Positions 26,043-35,288 of a stretch of 64,000 bases of DNA are shown here, in pieces (positions within the stretch are counted from its first letter, which is position 1; each line of letters begins with the position of its first letter). The notes below the pieces were generated by a model. That model searched no databases and was not told where the DNA came from. It worked only from the letters and a program-made list of their open reading frames with translations. Both the position numbers and the translations under genes were made by a program. The stretch comes from Aquimarina sp. Aq78 (lineage in GTDB: Bacteria; Bacteroidota; Bacteroidia; Flavobacteriales; Flavobacteriaceae), in NCBI RefSeq assembly GCF_900299525.1, contig NZ_OMKA01000001.1:806001-870000 (forward strand), written 5' to 3'.

Positions 26043-28058
26043 ATGAAAAAGTTGCCTTATTACCTACTTATTTTTATGAGCTGTATTGCTATTTCCTGTA
26101 GCAAAGAAAGTGTTGATGATGTTGCTCCAGTTGTTGGAGTCGAAACTCCCGATGAAGAAACTCCTACACCAGATACAATACCAAATGTGGTTACAACGCC
26201 ATGTGATTTTGATTTATCTACTGTTGCTGCTAATTCTACAATTATATTTAATTGTGTTTTAGATCTTAAAGGAGAAACAGTCACATTACCTGCAAATGTT
26301 AAGTTTGAATTTGACGGCGGTGATGTTAAAAATGGAAAACTAATTTTTGCTGGTGGTACTATTGCTGGTGAACTTTTAAGTTCTAGTATAGAAATCGAAG
26401 GAGATGTAAAACTTAAAGAACCTACCTTTAAATTTTTCGCTTCACGATGGGAAGGTATTGTTGAAGGACGTACTACTGCTGAAAAGGCCTTAAAAAACAC
26501 TGGTGAATTAGAACGATTACTAAATTTTACTAAAGCATTAGGTGCTACGACTTTTGAGATCGGAAAATTTGATGCGTATTTTGATATTACTTCGGTAACC
26601 AGTACGACTACCAATCAAAATTTTTATCCTTCACGAGAAGCTATAAATATTCCATCTGATTTCCATTTAAAAATGTTACCCAATACTGATGATCCAAATA
26701 GCCCAAAAACGATTTTAAGAGTTTTTCCTACTGATAGATTAAAAGGTGGTTTCATTTTAGCTTTTAGAGAAGTATCAAATGCTAAAGTAAGTGGAGGTAT
26801 TTTAGATGGCAAACGTGATGAACAAATCTATAGTAATGGCTTTGACACAAAAGAAGCCGGAACACACTTAATGGCTTTTCATTCTTCAGATAATATTATT
26901 GCAGACGGAGTAAAATTTATTGATGGCTCTTTTGGAGCTGTAAACATTGCCTCTATAGGATTTACTTTTCAACCTCACTATGATCCTACACATGATATCA
27001 CTATCAAGAACTGTACTTTTGATAATAACCGAAGAATGAGTATGTCTATTACAGATGGATATAACATTTATGTTGAAAATAACACCTTCTTAAATACAGG
27101 TTTAGATTCTGAACATATAAATGGTGGTGTTGTTGGATATGCAGTTAATATTGAAGCAACCCGAACAAGAGATGCTAGTGGCAATCTTATTCTCTATGAA
27201 AAAGCGCATAAAATTTTTATCCGCAATAATACAGAACGAGGAAGCAGAGTTGGTGGATTTACAATTTCTATTGGCGAAGAAGTTACAATAGAAGGTAACG
27301 ACATGGAAAATAAGATTGTATATTCTGCAACTTCTGATTCTAAAATTAGAAATAATACTTTTGTAGCTACCGAAAAATCAAAAACCACTCCAGCAATACT
27401 TGCTGCTGGTACAGGAGAAACAGTATTTAACAACGAGATTTCTGGAAATAACATATCTGGTTATGGTGTTGCTATTGCTGCATACTATGGTGAGGTTGAT
27501 ATATTTGGTAATCAAATTATTAATAACAGTAGTGGTGTACAGCTAAAGCAAATTGAGAAAAAGACTAATATCTACGGAAACCTTATTAAAAGCTCATCGG
27601 CTTCTAGTAGAGGTATAAGTATACAATCTACATTTGCAAATAATGTTTCAATTCACTCACATAACACTGCGACCAGTTATATAGATGTAAAAGCAAATCA
27701 CTTATATTTTGTTGCTGTTAATCAAGAAGCAGGTCAAGAAAATTATGGTGTTGATATACGTGATAATACTTTCAAGTCTTCTGCTTCTGTAGTCTTTTCA
27801 AAAAGTAAAGGTGTTACCTACAATAACAATACAACCAATGGGCCTGTATTGCTAGTAGATGCATCTAAGGTTGATTTGTCATCAAATGAGATTTCTTCTG
27901 CCGATTATCATGGTATTGCATTGAGCGGTGTTAATACTGCCATAAATACTAGTTTAAATAAAATTAGTTTTCCAGCAGGTACACGTTTTGAATGTATAAA
28001 TATTGGTGCTACGACAAGTCCAAGTGAGGTTACTTTAGATAGAAACGATTGTAATTAA
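26043..28058 (+). CDS. Right-handed parallel beta-helix lipoprotein
   Basis: A 671-residue exported lipoprotein. Its signal peptide ends at lipobox AISC (Cys at about residue 19), followed by a Pro/Thr/Glu-rich linker. The main body has repeated beta-helix turns (for example ITIKNCTFDNNR, IYVENNTFLNTG, IFIRNNTERGS, VDIFGNQIINN), as in pectate-lyase-like and PbH1-repeat proteins. Such folds occur in polysaccharide lyases and in AlgG, the alginate epimerase that works beside AlgI/AlgJ/AlgX. It is one of only two transcription units on the plus strand inside the locus and lies beside the triple MBOAT-SGNH array. It may process or epimerise the polymer. I could not identify catalytic residues with confidence. 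Confidence 0.75.
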   Translation: MKKLPYYLLIFMSCIAISCSKESVDDVAPVVGVETPDEETPTPDTIPNVVTTPCDFDLSTVAANSTIIFNCVLDLKGETVTLPANVKFEFDGGDVKNGKLIFAGGTIAGELLSSSIEIEGDVKLKEPTFKFFASRWEGIVEGRTTAEKALKNTGELERLLNFTKALGATTFEIGKFDAYFDITSVTSTTTNQNFYPSREAINIPSDFHLKMLPNTDDPNSPKTILRVFPTDRLKGGFILAFREVSNAKVSGGILDGKRDEQIYSNGFDTKEAGTHLMAFHSSDNIIADGVKFIDGSFGAVNIASIGFTFQPHYDPTHDITIKNCTFDNNRRMSMSITDGYNIYVENNTFLNTGLDSEHINGGVVGYAVNIEATRTRDASGNLILYEKAHKIFIRNNTERGSRVGGFTISIGEEVTIEGNDMENKIVYSATSDSKIRNNTFVATEKSKTTPAILAAGTGETVFNNEISGNNISGYGVAIAAYYGEVDIFGNQIINNSSGVQLKQIEKKTNIYGNLIKSSSASSRGISIQSTFANNVSIHSHNTATSYIDVKANHLYFVAVNQEAGQENYGVDIRDNTFKSSASVVFSKSKGVTYNNNTTNGPVLLVDASKVDLSSNEISSADYHGIALSGVNTAINTSLNKISFPAGTRFECINIGATTSPSEVTLDRNDCN

Positions 28059-28081
28059 TACTCTGGATAAAATAACATAAA

Positions 28082-28109
28082 AAAAAACCACCTTGATAGG
28101 TGGTTTTTT
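28082..28109. terminator. Bidirectional Rho-independent terminator
   Basis: An 11-base-pair stem (28082-28092 with 28099-28109; core ACCACC/GGTGGT) closes a 6-base loop. It has an A run on the left and a T run on the right, so it can stop both the plus-strand beta-helix gene and the minus-strand main operon, whose last gene ends at 28114. Confidence 0.88.
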
Positions 28110-28113
28110 ATGT

Positions 28114-29079
28114 TTAGTTCTTAAATATTGGTTTTAAAATCCTGGCCAATACTTTGTTTCCCTTCTCACTTAAATGACCATTGGCGACAAAATAGTTACT
28201 TAATTCATCAGGGAATTGAACAACATGAAAACGTATGTTGTTAGAATTATTTTGATAATCTGTAATCTTATTAAGATGCATTCTCCCCAAGTTATTAATG
28301 ACAACAATATCTATAACCTGGTCAAATTTTTGCTCTTCTATTTTCTTTACGATCCAGTCCAGTTTTCTTTCATCAAAATCCAGTTCTTTCCTTTTCCCTT
28401 TGGCCGCCCCATAATACTTAAACGTATTAAAAATTTTAAACATCAAAAGGCTCTTACAAAACCTTTTAACTTTACTTGGCAAGGATAAATTATTTCCGAA
28501 ACTATTATACTTAGCTTTATGAAATACAATTGAGTCCCCTTCTCTATATGGATAATTTCTACCTGAGTCGTTTTTAGGATTTCTTTTTCCAATATTTACT
28601 ACTTCTCCAGGAGTCATTATAAAAACTATCTTTTTACAATCTAGTTTTTCGCTTTTCAGCAAATGTTCTAACAGAACTACTCCTTGTATAGGTGTCCATA
28701 CTCCTCCTGATCCAGCATTATTAATAGTGATATCCAGTTCTTGTTCTATGATTTCAGAAAACCGGTCTTCTTTATTCATACCAAAGCCTTCTACAAAAGA
28801 ATTACCAACAACAAGAACACCATCATCATTAAATTCATCGTCTCTAAAACCATGTGAATTAATTTCGTTTACAATACCTCCCCAGGGGTAATGCATCATT
28901 TGTTTAGCATTTTTTTGCCTCGTAACTCCATATAACGAATCCATATCATAATAAAGAGGAGGATCATTAAATCCTGTAAAAGACAAAAATGTATCTGTTC
29001 CATTATAAAACAATCCTATGACCAGATTAAAAGCCTCTAAGATTATAATGTATATCACTATTTTCTTTATGTATTTCAT
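28114..29079 (-). CDS. SGNH acyltransferase partner, AlgJ/AlgX-like (module 2)
   Basis: A 321-residue protein with an N-terminal membrane anchor (about 5-25) and a periplasmic SGNH-like domain. The nucleophile motif is GNSFVEG (Ser94), with AGSGG further on. The catalytic-His motif near the C-terminus is FVANGHLSEKG (His302). The Asp usually found two or three residues before this His is replaced (Ala299, Asn300), unlike all five paralogues in the window. It starts 2 bases after its MBOAT partner. It is the last gene of the main operon. It probably belongs with the module-1 protein, which shares the GDSF-type motif. Confidence 0.78.
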   Translation of the reverse strand: MKYIKKIVIYIIILEAFNLVIGLFYNGTDTFLSFTGFNDPPLYYDMDSLYGVTRQKNAKQMMHYPWGGIVNEINSHGFRDDEFNDDGVLVVGNSFVEGFGMNKEDRFSEIIEQELDITINNAGSGGVWTPIQGVVLLEHLLKSEKLDCKKIVFIMTPGEVVNIGKRNPKNDSGRNYPYREGDSIVFHKAKYNSFGNNLSLPSKVKRFCKSLLMFKIFNTFKYYGAAKGKRKELDFDERKLDWIVKKIEEQKFDQVIDIVVINNLGRMHLNKITDYQNNSNNIRFHVVQFPDELSNYFVANGHLSEKGNKVLARILKPIFKN

Positions 29080-29081
29080 CC

Positions 29082-30491
29082 TTAAAATTGAAAATAAATA
29101 AACTCTGCTTGTACTTCTCTATTTAATGACCCAACAATTGCCAGTGCCATAAGAATCCACATGATAAAATGAATTTTCATTTGCTTATATCTCATAAAAT
29201 CTAATATCAATAATATGACAATAAGTATGATATCAGAAAACATGATAAAACTCAATGCATCCATCTTAAACGAGTCGATTCTCATGATATAACTAATTGC
29301 ATCCTGAATAGAATCTGCTCTAAAAAAAATCCAGGCAAGTGTAACTACAGCAAAGGTGAACACTACCTGTCCAAAAATCTTAGCATATGATAAAATTGTC
29401 ATTTGTGTAGTACCACTTTCTAAATGTCTTCTATTTGTTCCTAATACAAATGAAGGTATAAATAGAAGTGCATGAATTCCTCCCCAGGCAATAAAAGTCC
29501 AGTTTGCTCCGTGCCAAAATCCACTTACCAAAAAGATGGCAAAAACATTCCTAATTCCTTTTAACTTACCCACCTTAGATCCACCTAGTGGAATATAGAG
29601 ATAATCTCTAAACCAAGTAGATAATGAGATATGCCACTTTCGCCAAAACTCGCCAATACTTCTCGAAAAATACGGGAAATTAAAATTTGTCATTAAATCA
29701 AACCCAAACAACCTTGCCGTACCAATAGCAATATCAGAATATCCACTAAAATCACAATAGATCTGAAATGCAAAGAGCAGAGCCCCCATAATCAATGTAC
29801 CACCAGAGAAGTCTGTATAATTAGAAAAAATATCATTTACTATAGGCGCAAAAGAATCGGCTATAACTACCTTTTTAAACATCCCCCATACGATAAGTTC
29901 TATTCCTTTTATACTCTGAAGTTTATCGAATTTTCGTTTTTTCAGCATCTGAGGCAGTAAATTAGATGCTCTTTCTATTGGCCCTGCAACCAATTGAGGA
30001 AAAAATGATACAAAAGCTGCAAAGGCAACAAAATCCTTTGTTGGTTTCAATTTTTTGCGATAGATATCAATAGAATATGACATCGTTTGAAATGTATAAA
30101 AAGAAATACCAACTGGTAATATTACTTTTAGCGTCCACGTATTTTCAATTTGATATCCAACAGAAGCTAAAAGATCTACCCAGGATTCAATGAAAAAATT
30201 ATAGTACTTAAAGAAACCAAGGAGGCCTAAATTAAACAACATACTCACCAGGAGCCATCTTTTTCTAGTTGATTTTTTATCAGAGTTATCAATAGTAAGT
30301 CCAATAAAATAATCTACCACTGTACTTAATGCAATCAACGATAAAAATCGATAATCCCACCATCCATAAAACACATAACTGGCAATCAATATTAGGAAAT
30401 TCTGTAGTTTTAGTTTTTTATGTACTACAAACCAGTATAAAACAAATACAAGGGGTAAGAACAAGAAAAATTCTAAAGAGTTAAAAAGCAT
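29082..30491 (-). CDS. MBOAT O-acyltransferase with C-terminal FIYFQF (module 2)
   Basis: A 469-residue polytopic membrane acyltransferase. Motifs are VGISFYTFQTMSYSIDIY, LVAGPIERA, CDFSGYSDIAIG, WRKWHISLSTWFRDYLYIPLGGSK and SGFWHGANW with the catalytic His. The last six residues are FIYFQF (464-469; Tyr466). It is closest in sequence to the module-1 MBOAT and also shares long similar stretches with module 4. It is followed at 2 bases by an SGNH gene, and it is the third MBOAT-SGNH pair of a tandem array. Donor and acceptor are unknown. Confidence 0.92.
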   Translation of the reverse strand: MLFNSLEFFLFLPLVFVLYWFVVHKKLKLQNFLILIASYVFYGWWDYRFLSLIALSTVVDYFIGLTIDNSDKKSTRKRWLLVSMLFNLGLLGFFKYYNFFIESWVDLLASVGYQIENTWTLKVILPVGISFYTFQTMSYSIDIYRKKLKPTKDFVAFAAFVSFFPQLVAGPIERASNLLPQMLKKRKFDKLQSIKGIELIVWGMFKKVVIADSFAPIVNDIFSNYTDFSGGTLIMGALLFAFQIYCDFSGYSDIAIGTARLFGFDLMTNFNFPYFSRSIGEFWRKWHISLSTWFRDYLYIPLGGSKVGKLKGIRNVFAIFLVSGFWHGANWTFIAWGGIHALLFIPSFVLGTNRRHLESGTTQMTILSYAKIFGQVVFTFAVVTLAWIFFRADSIQDAISYIMRIDSFKMDALSFIMFSDIILIVILLILDFMRYKQMKIHFIMWILMALAIVGSLNREVQAEFIYFQF

Positions 30492-30516
30492 ATCTTATAT
30501 CTATCGATTCTTAGTT

Positions 30517-31446
30517 TTATTTATACAGAGCATTGTTTAATATTTCTGAGAACACCTGCGCTCCTTTATCTGACAAGTGAACATCATCTTTCCAATATTC
30601 TATTTGATTATCATCATTAAATAGATTAGAAAAATCATGATATTCGATATCCATAGTTTTGAATATCTCAATCATCTTTTTATTATCATTTTTACACTCA
30701 TCGCTATAAAAAGGAGAGGTAATCAATACTAGTCTTTTATTATTATTTTCACAAAACGTCTTTATTTCATTAAGGTAAGCCTCATACAAAGGGTTTAATG
30801 TATACGAGTCTAGACATTTTTTTCTTTTTGGTTTTTTTAAAAAATTCTTAAAGATTTCTCTTTGAGTTTCATTTACATAAATCGGATCATAACCGTGATA
30901 CTTTGTATGATCATATTTTGGTATAAAGAAATTCTTAAAAAGGCCTAATACTTTTCCATTATAAGCTTTGCTCCAATAAAAGTTTTGTATGGGATCGTAA
31001 CTAAATACTTTATCAATCTCATGTCTTATAATATCACTCCTGTGATATCGTATTCGTAACGGACTTATATCATCTCCAGAATAATTAGCTTTAAATATGT
31101 TTTTTGAATCTACATTAACGACAACAAGTTGTTTTTTATCCTTAGGCAACATCTTGATTAAGGTTGCACAAAAAGCTATTGACCTAGCATCGGCTCCCAT
31201 ATTAAAACCAGAATGGGATAGTTTTTCTGGATTAATATGATGATTTGTTCTAGAGTTCCCAAATGTCAAAATATCTACAGAATCTTTAACAATTAAAAAA
31301 TGATTTAGTTTGCCCACTGCCTGTCCTGATAAAATTTTATCACTTACAGTATTGAGAGCATAGTAAACTATTTTATCTGTTATATAAGAAATCACTAATA
31401 TATATACGATAAGTTTTAATGCAGATCTAAAATTAATTTTATCCAT
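30517..31446 (-). CDS. SGNH acyltransferase partner, DltD/AlgJ-like (module 3)
   Basis: A 309-residue membrane-anchored protein (hydrophobic segment about 10-30) with a periplasmic SGNH-like domain. The nucleophile motif is FGNSRTNHH (Ser65), followed by GFNMGADARS. The C-terminal motif is KDDVHLSDKGA with Asp and His in the usual DxH spacing. It resembles the module-4 partner in the N-terminal anchor and in a His-containing sequence after the nucleophile. It follows its MBOAT gene at 4 bases. Confidence 0.78.
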   Translation of the reverse strand: MDKINFRSALKLIVYILVISYITDKIVYYALNTVSDKILSGQAVGKLNHFLIVKDSVDILTFGNSRTNHHINPEKLSHSGFNMGADARSIAFCATLIKMLPKDKKQLVVVNVDSKNIFKANYSGDDISPLRIRYHRSDIIRHEIDKVFSYDPIQNFYWSKAYNGKVLGLFKNFFIPKYDHTKYHGYDPIYVNETQREIFKNFLKKPKRKKCLDSYTLNPLYEAYLNEIKTFCENNNKRLVLITSPFYSDECKNDNKKMIEIFKTMDIEYHDFSNLFNDDNQIEYWKDDVHLSDKGAQVFSEILNNALYK

Positions 31447-31450
31447 ATCG

Positions 31451-32860
31451 TTAGAATTGAAAGTATATAAAATTATTTGACGTTGAATAAAACAGATTAA
31501 GCAACATTATAATTACCGTAGCTAAAGTTACTAATCTAAATGTGCTTAATTTTCCTCCTAAGACCTCTAAATCTACTTTTTTAAGACGAATATAAAGGTC
31601 AAAACCAATCCCCAGTAATAGCATTAAAACAGATATGGTTACATTATTAAAATCGCCAATAAATGGCATCAAAAAGTTAAAACTCATTATCTTTTTGATA
31701 ATTGTTAACGAAGAATCCAGATCTGGTGCTCTAAAAAACACCCATGATAATAAAACCACAATGAACGTGTATATGTACCCTAAGAATCCGAAATTTTGAT
31801 TTTTCTTCAATGAGAAAACGAACTTTTCTAACCCTAACGCAAGTCCATGAATACCACCCCAAATCACAAAATTCCAGGAACTACCATGCCATAGCCCTCC
31901 TAGTAGCATGGTTAACATCAAATTTCTATACGTGATTTTAATGCCTTTTCTGTTTCCGCCAAGTGATATGTAGAGATAATCTCTTAGCCAAAATGATAAT
32001 GACATATGCCATTTTCGCCAAAACTCGGTAATACTTTTAGAGAAATACGGTAAATTAAAATTCTGATTAAATTTAAATCCTAATAATTTTGCGCTTCCGA
32101 TAGCAATATCAGAATACCCAGCAAAATCATAATATATCTGAAAAGCATAAAAAAACGTAGCAAGTACGAGTGTACTTGAATTATGAATCTCTGGATTATA
32201 ATAAACAGCATCTACATAAGTCCCTAGATTATCAGCTATAACGATTTTCCTAAATAGACCAACCAAAATTTGAAAAACCCCTTCATTAAACCATTTATGT
32301 TTAAATTCTCTTTTGGTTTCTATCTGTGGAAGTAAATTTGAAGCTCTCTCGATTGGGCCTGCAACTAATTGGGGGAAAAAACTTATATAAGTTAAGAAAG
32401 AGATAATGTCTTTTGTTGGTTTAAATTGATCCCGATATATATCAATAGTATAACTTAATGTCTGAAAAGTATAAAAGCTAATCCCAACCGGAAGAATAAT
32501 ATTTAATGTCAAATCATCTACTTCCCACCCAAAACCAAGCATCAAATTAGAAAAAGAATCAGCAAAAAAGTTATAATACTTAAATACTCCCAAAAGCCCC
32601 AGGTTAGAACAAAGACTTACAAGAAGCCATTTTTTTCTCCCTGCATTAGTTTTTGAAGCCTCAATCTTTAATCCCGAAAAATAGTCTACAAATGAGCTAA
32701 ATAAAATTAGTGACAAAAACCTCCAGTCCCACCACGCATAAAATATGTAACTAGATACTAGCAGTAAGATATTTTGATACTTATAGTTATTCTTCATTAT
32801 CCAATACAGGATAAATACAACTGGAAAAAACAGAAGAAATTCTAATGAGTTAAAAAGCAT
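31451..32860 (-). CDS. MBOAT O-acyltransferase with C-terminal FIYFQF (module 3)
   Basis: A 469-residue polytopic membrane acyltransferase with VGISFYTFQTLSYTIDIY, LVAGPIERA, YDFAGYSDIAIG, WRKWHMSLSFWLRDYLYISLGGNR and GGLWHGSSW (catalytic His). The C-terminus is FIYFQF (464-469; Tyr466). Shared details such as YVDAVY and LGGNR place it with the module-4 MBOAT. It is the middle pair of the tandem array. The SGNH partner gene starts 4 bases downstream. Confidence 0.92.
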   Translation of the reverse strand: MLFNSLEFLLFFPVVFILYWIMKNNYKYQNILLLVSSYIFYAWWDWRFLSLILFSSFVDYFSGLKIEASKTNAGRKKWLLVSLCSNLGLLGVFKYYNFFADSFSNLMLGFGWEVDDLTLNIILPVGISFYTFQTLSYTIDIYRDQFKPTKDIISFLTYISFFPQLVAGPIERASNLLPQIETKREFKHKWFNEGVFQILVGLFRKIVIADNLGTYVDAVYYNPEIHNSSTLVLATFFYAFQIYYDFAGYSDIAIGSAKLLGFKFNQNFNLPYFSKSITEFWRKWHMSLSFWLRDYLYISLGGNRKGIKITYRNLMLTMLLGGLWHGSSWNFVIWGGIHGLALGLEKFVFSLKKNQNFGFLGYIYTFIVVLLSWVFFRAPDLDSSLTIIKKIMSFNFLMPFIGDFNNVTISVLMLLLGIGFDLYIRLKKVDLEVLGGKLSTFRLVTLATVIIMLLNLFYSTSNNFIYFQF

Positions 32861-32922
32861 ATGTAATAATTCTTATATTCATGAATAAACTGTGTATTTA
32901 AACGTGTTTTCGGTTATAAACT

Positions 32923-33864
32923 TTAATTATTAATCCATTTCATTCTTTTAATTTTATCGGCTAAAAGTTTTGTAAATAGTTCCGCTCCATCATTATTTAA
33001 ATGTGAGGTGTCATGAAATAATTTGTATTGAGACACAAATTGCTTTGAATTAAAAAAATCAACAAGAGGAATATTTTCTTTTTTAGCAATTTCCTGTATC
33101 GTAGTAAAAGAAATATTTTTTGAGTTATCTACATGTTGTAACGTTGGTGAAGTAACAAAAACCAGATTCACCTTTTTATTTTTTGCCGTAGCTATCAAAT
33201 CTCGAAGTACTTTCACAAAATTTTGATCTATTTTTTTATCTTCTTCATTCAGTAATATTTCATCTGTACTATCAGAAGGTTTTACTTTCCCAAATAATGG
33301 GCGATAGCCTTTATAATCTATTTGAGGTGACGCATAATACCTTATTGCATGAACAATCGTAGAGTTGGTTTGATATGATCTAAAAAACAATTTAAAACCA
33401 ATGAGCTTAGATTTCAAACCTAATATTGGTTTAAGTTCCCTTCTATGATTGGCATAATAAGGATGTAAATCACTAAGCCTGTCATATGCTTCTTTTGATG
33501 TATACAAAAAGTCCTCATCAATATTTAGGATGATCAAATCTGGTGTGGTTCTTTTCAATATCATTTTTTGTAGTGCCGCGTGATACAATAATTGTTGTCC
33601 TTCGGCACCTGCATTATAACTTGATGTATTTAATTCCTCTTCAAAAACTTTAGGCACATAATGTCTATGCGCATGTGAACTTCCTAATACTAAAACTTTG
33701 GCATTTGTCTCGTTTATTGCATGTGTAGATCTAGCATATTTGCCCGTTTCCTGACTAAAAAACACTTGTTTTGAGATAGCTCCCAATACAAAGTCTGTAA
33801 TCAGTAAAATGACAATAAACTTTACTAGTTTTATTAACGCTAATTTATATTCTTTTTTAATCAT
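32923..33864 (-). CDS. SGNH acyltransferase partner, DltD/AlgJ-like (module 4)
   Basis: A 313-residue protein with an N-terminal anchor (about 10-30) and a periplasmic SGNH-like domain. The nucleophile motif is LGSSHAHRH (Ser63), followed by YNAGAEGQQ. The C-terminal motif is FHDTSHLNNDGAE, with Asp three residues before the catalytic His. It follows its MBOAT gene at 3 bases and precedes module 3. It pairs by similarity with the module-3 partner. Confidence 0.78.
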   Translation of the reverse strand: MIKKEYKLALIKLVKFIVILLITDFVLGAISKQVFFSQETGKYARSTHAINETNAKVLVLGSSHAHRHYVPKVFEEELNTSSYNAGAEGQQLLYHAALQKMILKRTTPDLIILNIDEDFLYTSKEAYDRLSDLHPYYANHRRELKPILGLKSKLIGFKLFFRSYQTNSTIVHAIRYYASPQIDYKGYRPLFGKVKPSDSTDEILLNEEDKKIDQNFVKVLRDLIATAKNKKVNLVFVTSPTLQHVDNSKNISFTTIQEIAKKENIPLVDFFNSKQFVSQYKLFHDTSHLNNDGAELFTKLLADKIKRMKWINN

Positions 33865-33867
33865 CTC

Positions 33868-35280
33868 TTAAAATTGAAAATAAATAAATTGACTCTTACC
33901 AAATACTCCGAAATATAAAATCATAAATACTACAACTGCATACCCTGTAAGTCTTACTACTTCATACTTATTTTTAGAAATAGAGAGAAGCGCATTAAAA
34001 TATTCTTTTTTGGTTTCAACAAAAAGAAGAATCCCAATGGCCAGGATAGCATATAAAAGAGCTGCAATATCATCTCCACTACCGATATACAATCTCCCAG
34101 GAGTAGTAAAAATTGTTTTTATAATATAAAAAGCATTATCTATAGAATTAGCTCTGAAAAATATCCATGCAAAATTAATCAAGATAAATGTTAGCAGCAC
34201 ATTAATGATCCCTCTTCTATTTTTTCGGTTCACCAAAACTTCTGCTATTAAATACAAACCATTTAATGCTCCCCATGCAATAAAAGTCCAATTTGCACCA
34301 TGCCATAAACCACTAATTAAAAAAGTAACAAAGAGGTTATAAAGCCAACGCATCTTCCCTACTCTATTCCCTCCTAGAGGAATATATAAATAATCTCTAA
34401 ACCATGTAGATAACGATATATGCCATCTCGTCCAAAATTCACTTACAGAAGCTGCAAAATAAGGACGCCTAAAATTTGTCATTAGATCAAAACCAAAAAG
34501 TTTTGAGGTTCCTATTGCTATTAATGAGTATCCTGCAAAATCACCGTATATCTGAAATGCAAATAAAACAGTTGCGACAACAAAGCTTAAACCATCATGA
34601 TTTTCGATATTATTATATACTGCATCTACATAAATAGCTGCCCTATCTGCAACTACTAATTTTAGGAAAAATCCCCAAATCATTAGCTTAATACCAGTAG
34701 AAAAATTCTGATAAGTAAACTTTCTTTTCTTCAAAAACTGTGGAACCAAATTGGTTGCCCTTTCTATTGGTCCGGCGACCAACTGAGGAAAAAACGATAC
34801 AAAAGCCGCAAAAGCAATAAAATCATTGGTAGGCTTTAGCTTTTTTCTATAGATATCTATAGAATATGATAAGGTTTGAAAAGTATAAAACGAAATCCCA
34901 ACGGGTAAAATCACTTTTAGTGTCCAGGTGTTTTGAAATTCATATCCAACAGAAGCGGAAAGGTCGATCCATGATTCTATAAAAAAATTATAGTATTTAA
35001 AAAAACCAAGCAACCCCAAATTAAATAACACACTTACCCAGAGCCATCTCTTTTGCGTTAATTTATCTTTAGATTGATATATTCGAAATCCTACAAAATA
35101 ATCTGTTAAAGTACTTAGTGCTATTAAAGACAAAAATCGCCAATCCCACCATCCATAGAAAACATAACTTGCGATTAGTAGTAAAACGTTCTGAAACTTA
35201 TGATTTTTATATACGACAAACCAATAGAGTACAAACACAATACATAGAAAAAGAAAAAACTCTAAAGAATTAAAAAGCAT
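33868..35280 (-). CDS. MBOAT O-acyltransferase with C-terminal FIYFQF (module 4)
   Basis: A 470-residue polytopic membrane acyltransferase. Motifs are VGISFYTFQTLSYSIDIY, LVAGPIERA, GDFAGYSLIAIG, WTRWHISLSTWFRDYLYIPLGGNR and SGLWHGANW (catalytic His). The last six residues are FIYFQF (465-470; Tyr467). DNA in its central part is visibly similar to that of the module-2 MBOAT, which suggests duplication or gene conversion within the array. It starts 8 bases after a CapK/PaaK-like ligase gene. Confidence 0.92.
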   Translation of the reverse strand: MLFNSLEFFLFLCIVFVLYWFVVYKNHKFQNVLLLIASYVFYGWWDWRFLSLIALSTLTDYFVGFRIYQSKDKLTQKRWLWVSVLFNLGLLGFFKYYNFFIESWIDLSASVGYEFQNTWTLKVILPVGISFYTFQTLSYSIDIYRKKLKPTNDFIAFAAFVSFFPQLVAGPIERATNLVPQFLKKRKFTYQNFSTGIKLMIWGFFLKLVVADRAAIYVDAVYNNIENHDGLSFVVATVLFAFQIYGDFAGYSLIAIGTSKLFGFDLMTNFRRPYFAASVSEFWTRWHISLSTWFRDYLYIPLGGNRVGKMRWLYNLFVTFLISGLWHGANWTFIAWGALNGLYLIAEVLVNRKNRRGIINVLLTFILINFAWIFFRANSIDNAFYIIKTIFTTPGRLYIGSGDDIAALLYAILAIGILLFVETKKEYFNALLSISKNKYEVVRLTGYAVVVFMILYFGVFGKSQFIYFQF

Positions 35281-35288
35281 AGTTTCTA

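Noticed and set aside
26060..26614. Long minus-strand frames opposite the beta-helix gene
   Set aside because: They lie fully inside a well-supported plus-strand gene, lack domain features and have the composition of antisense translation.
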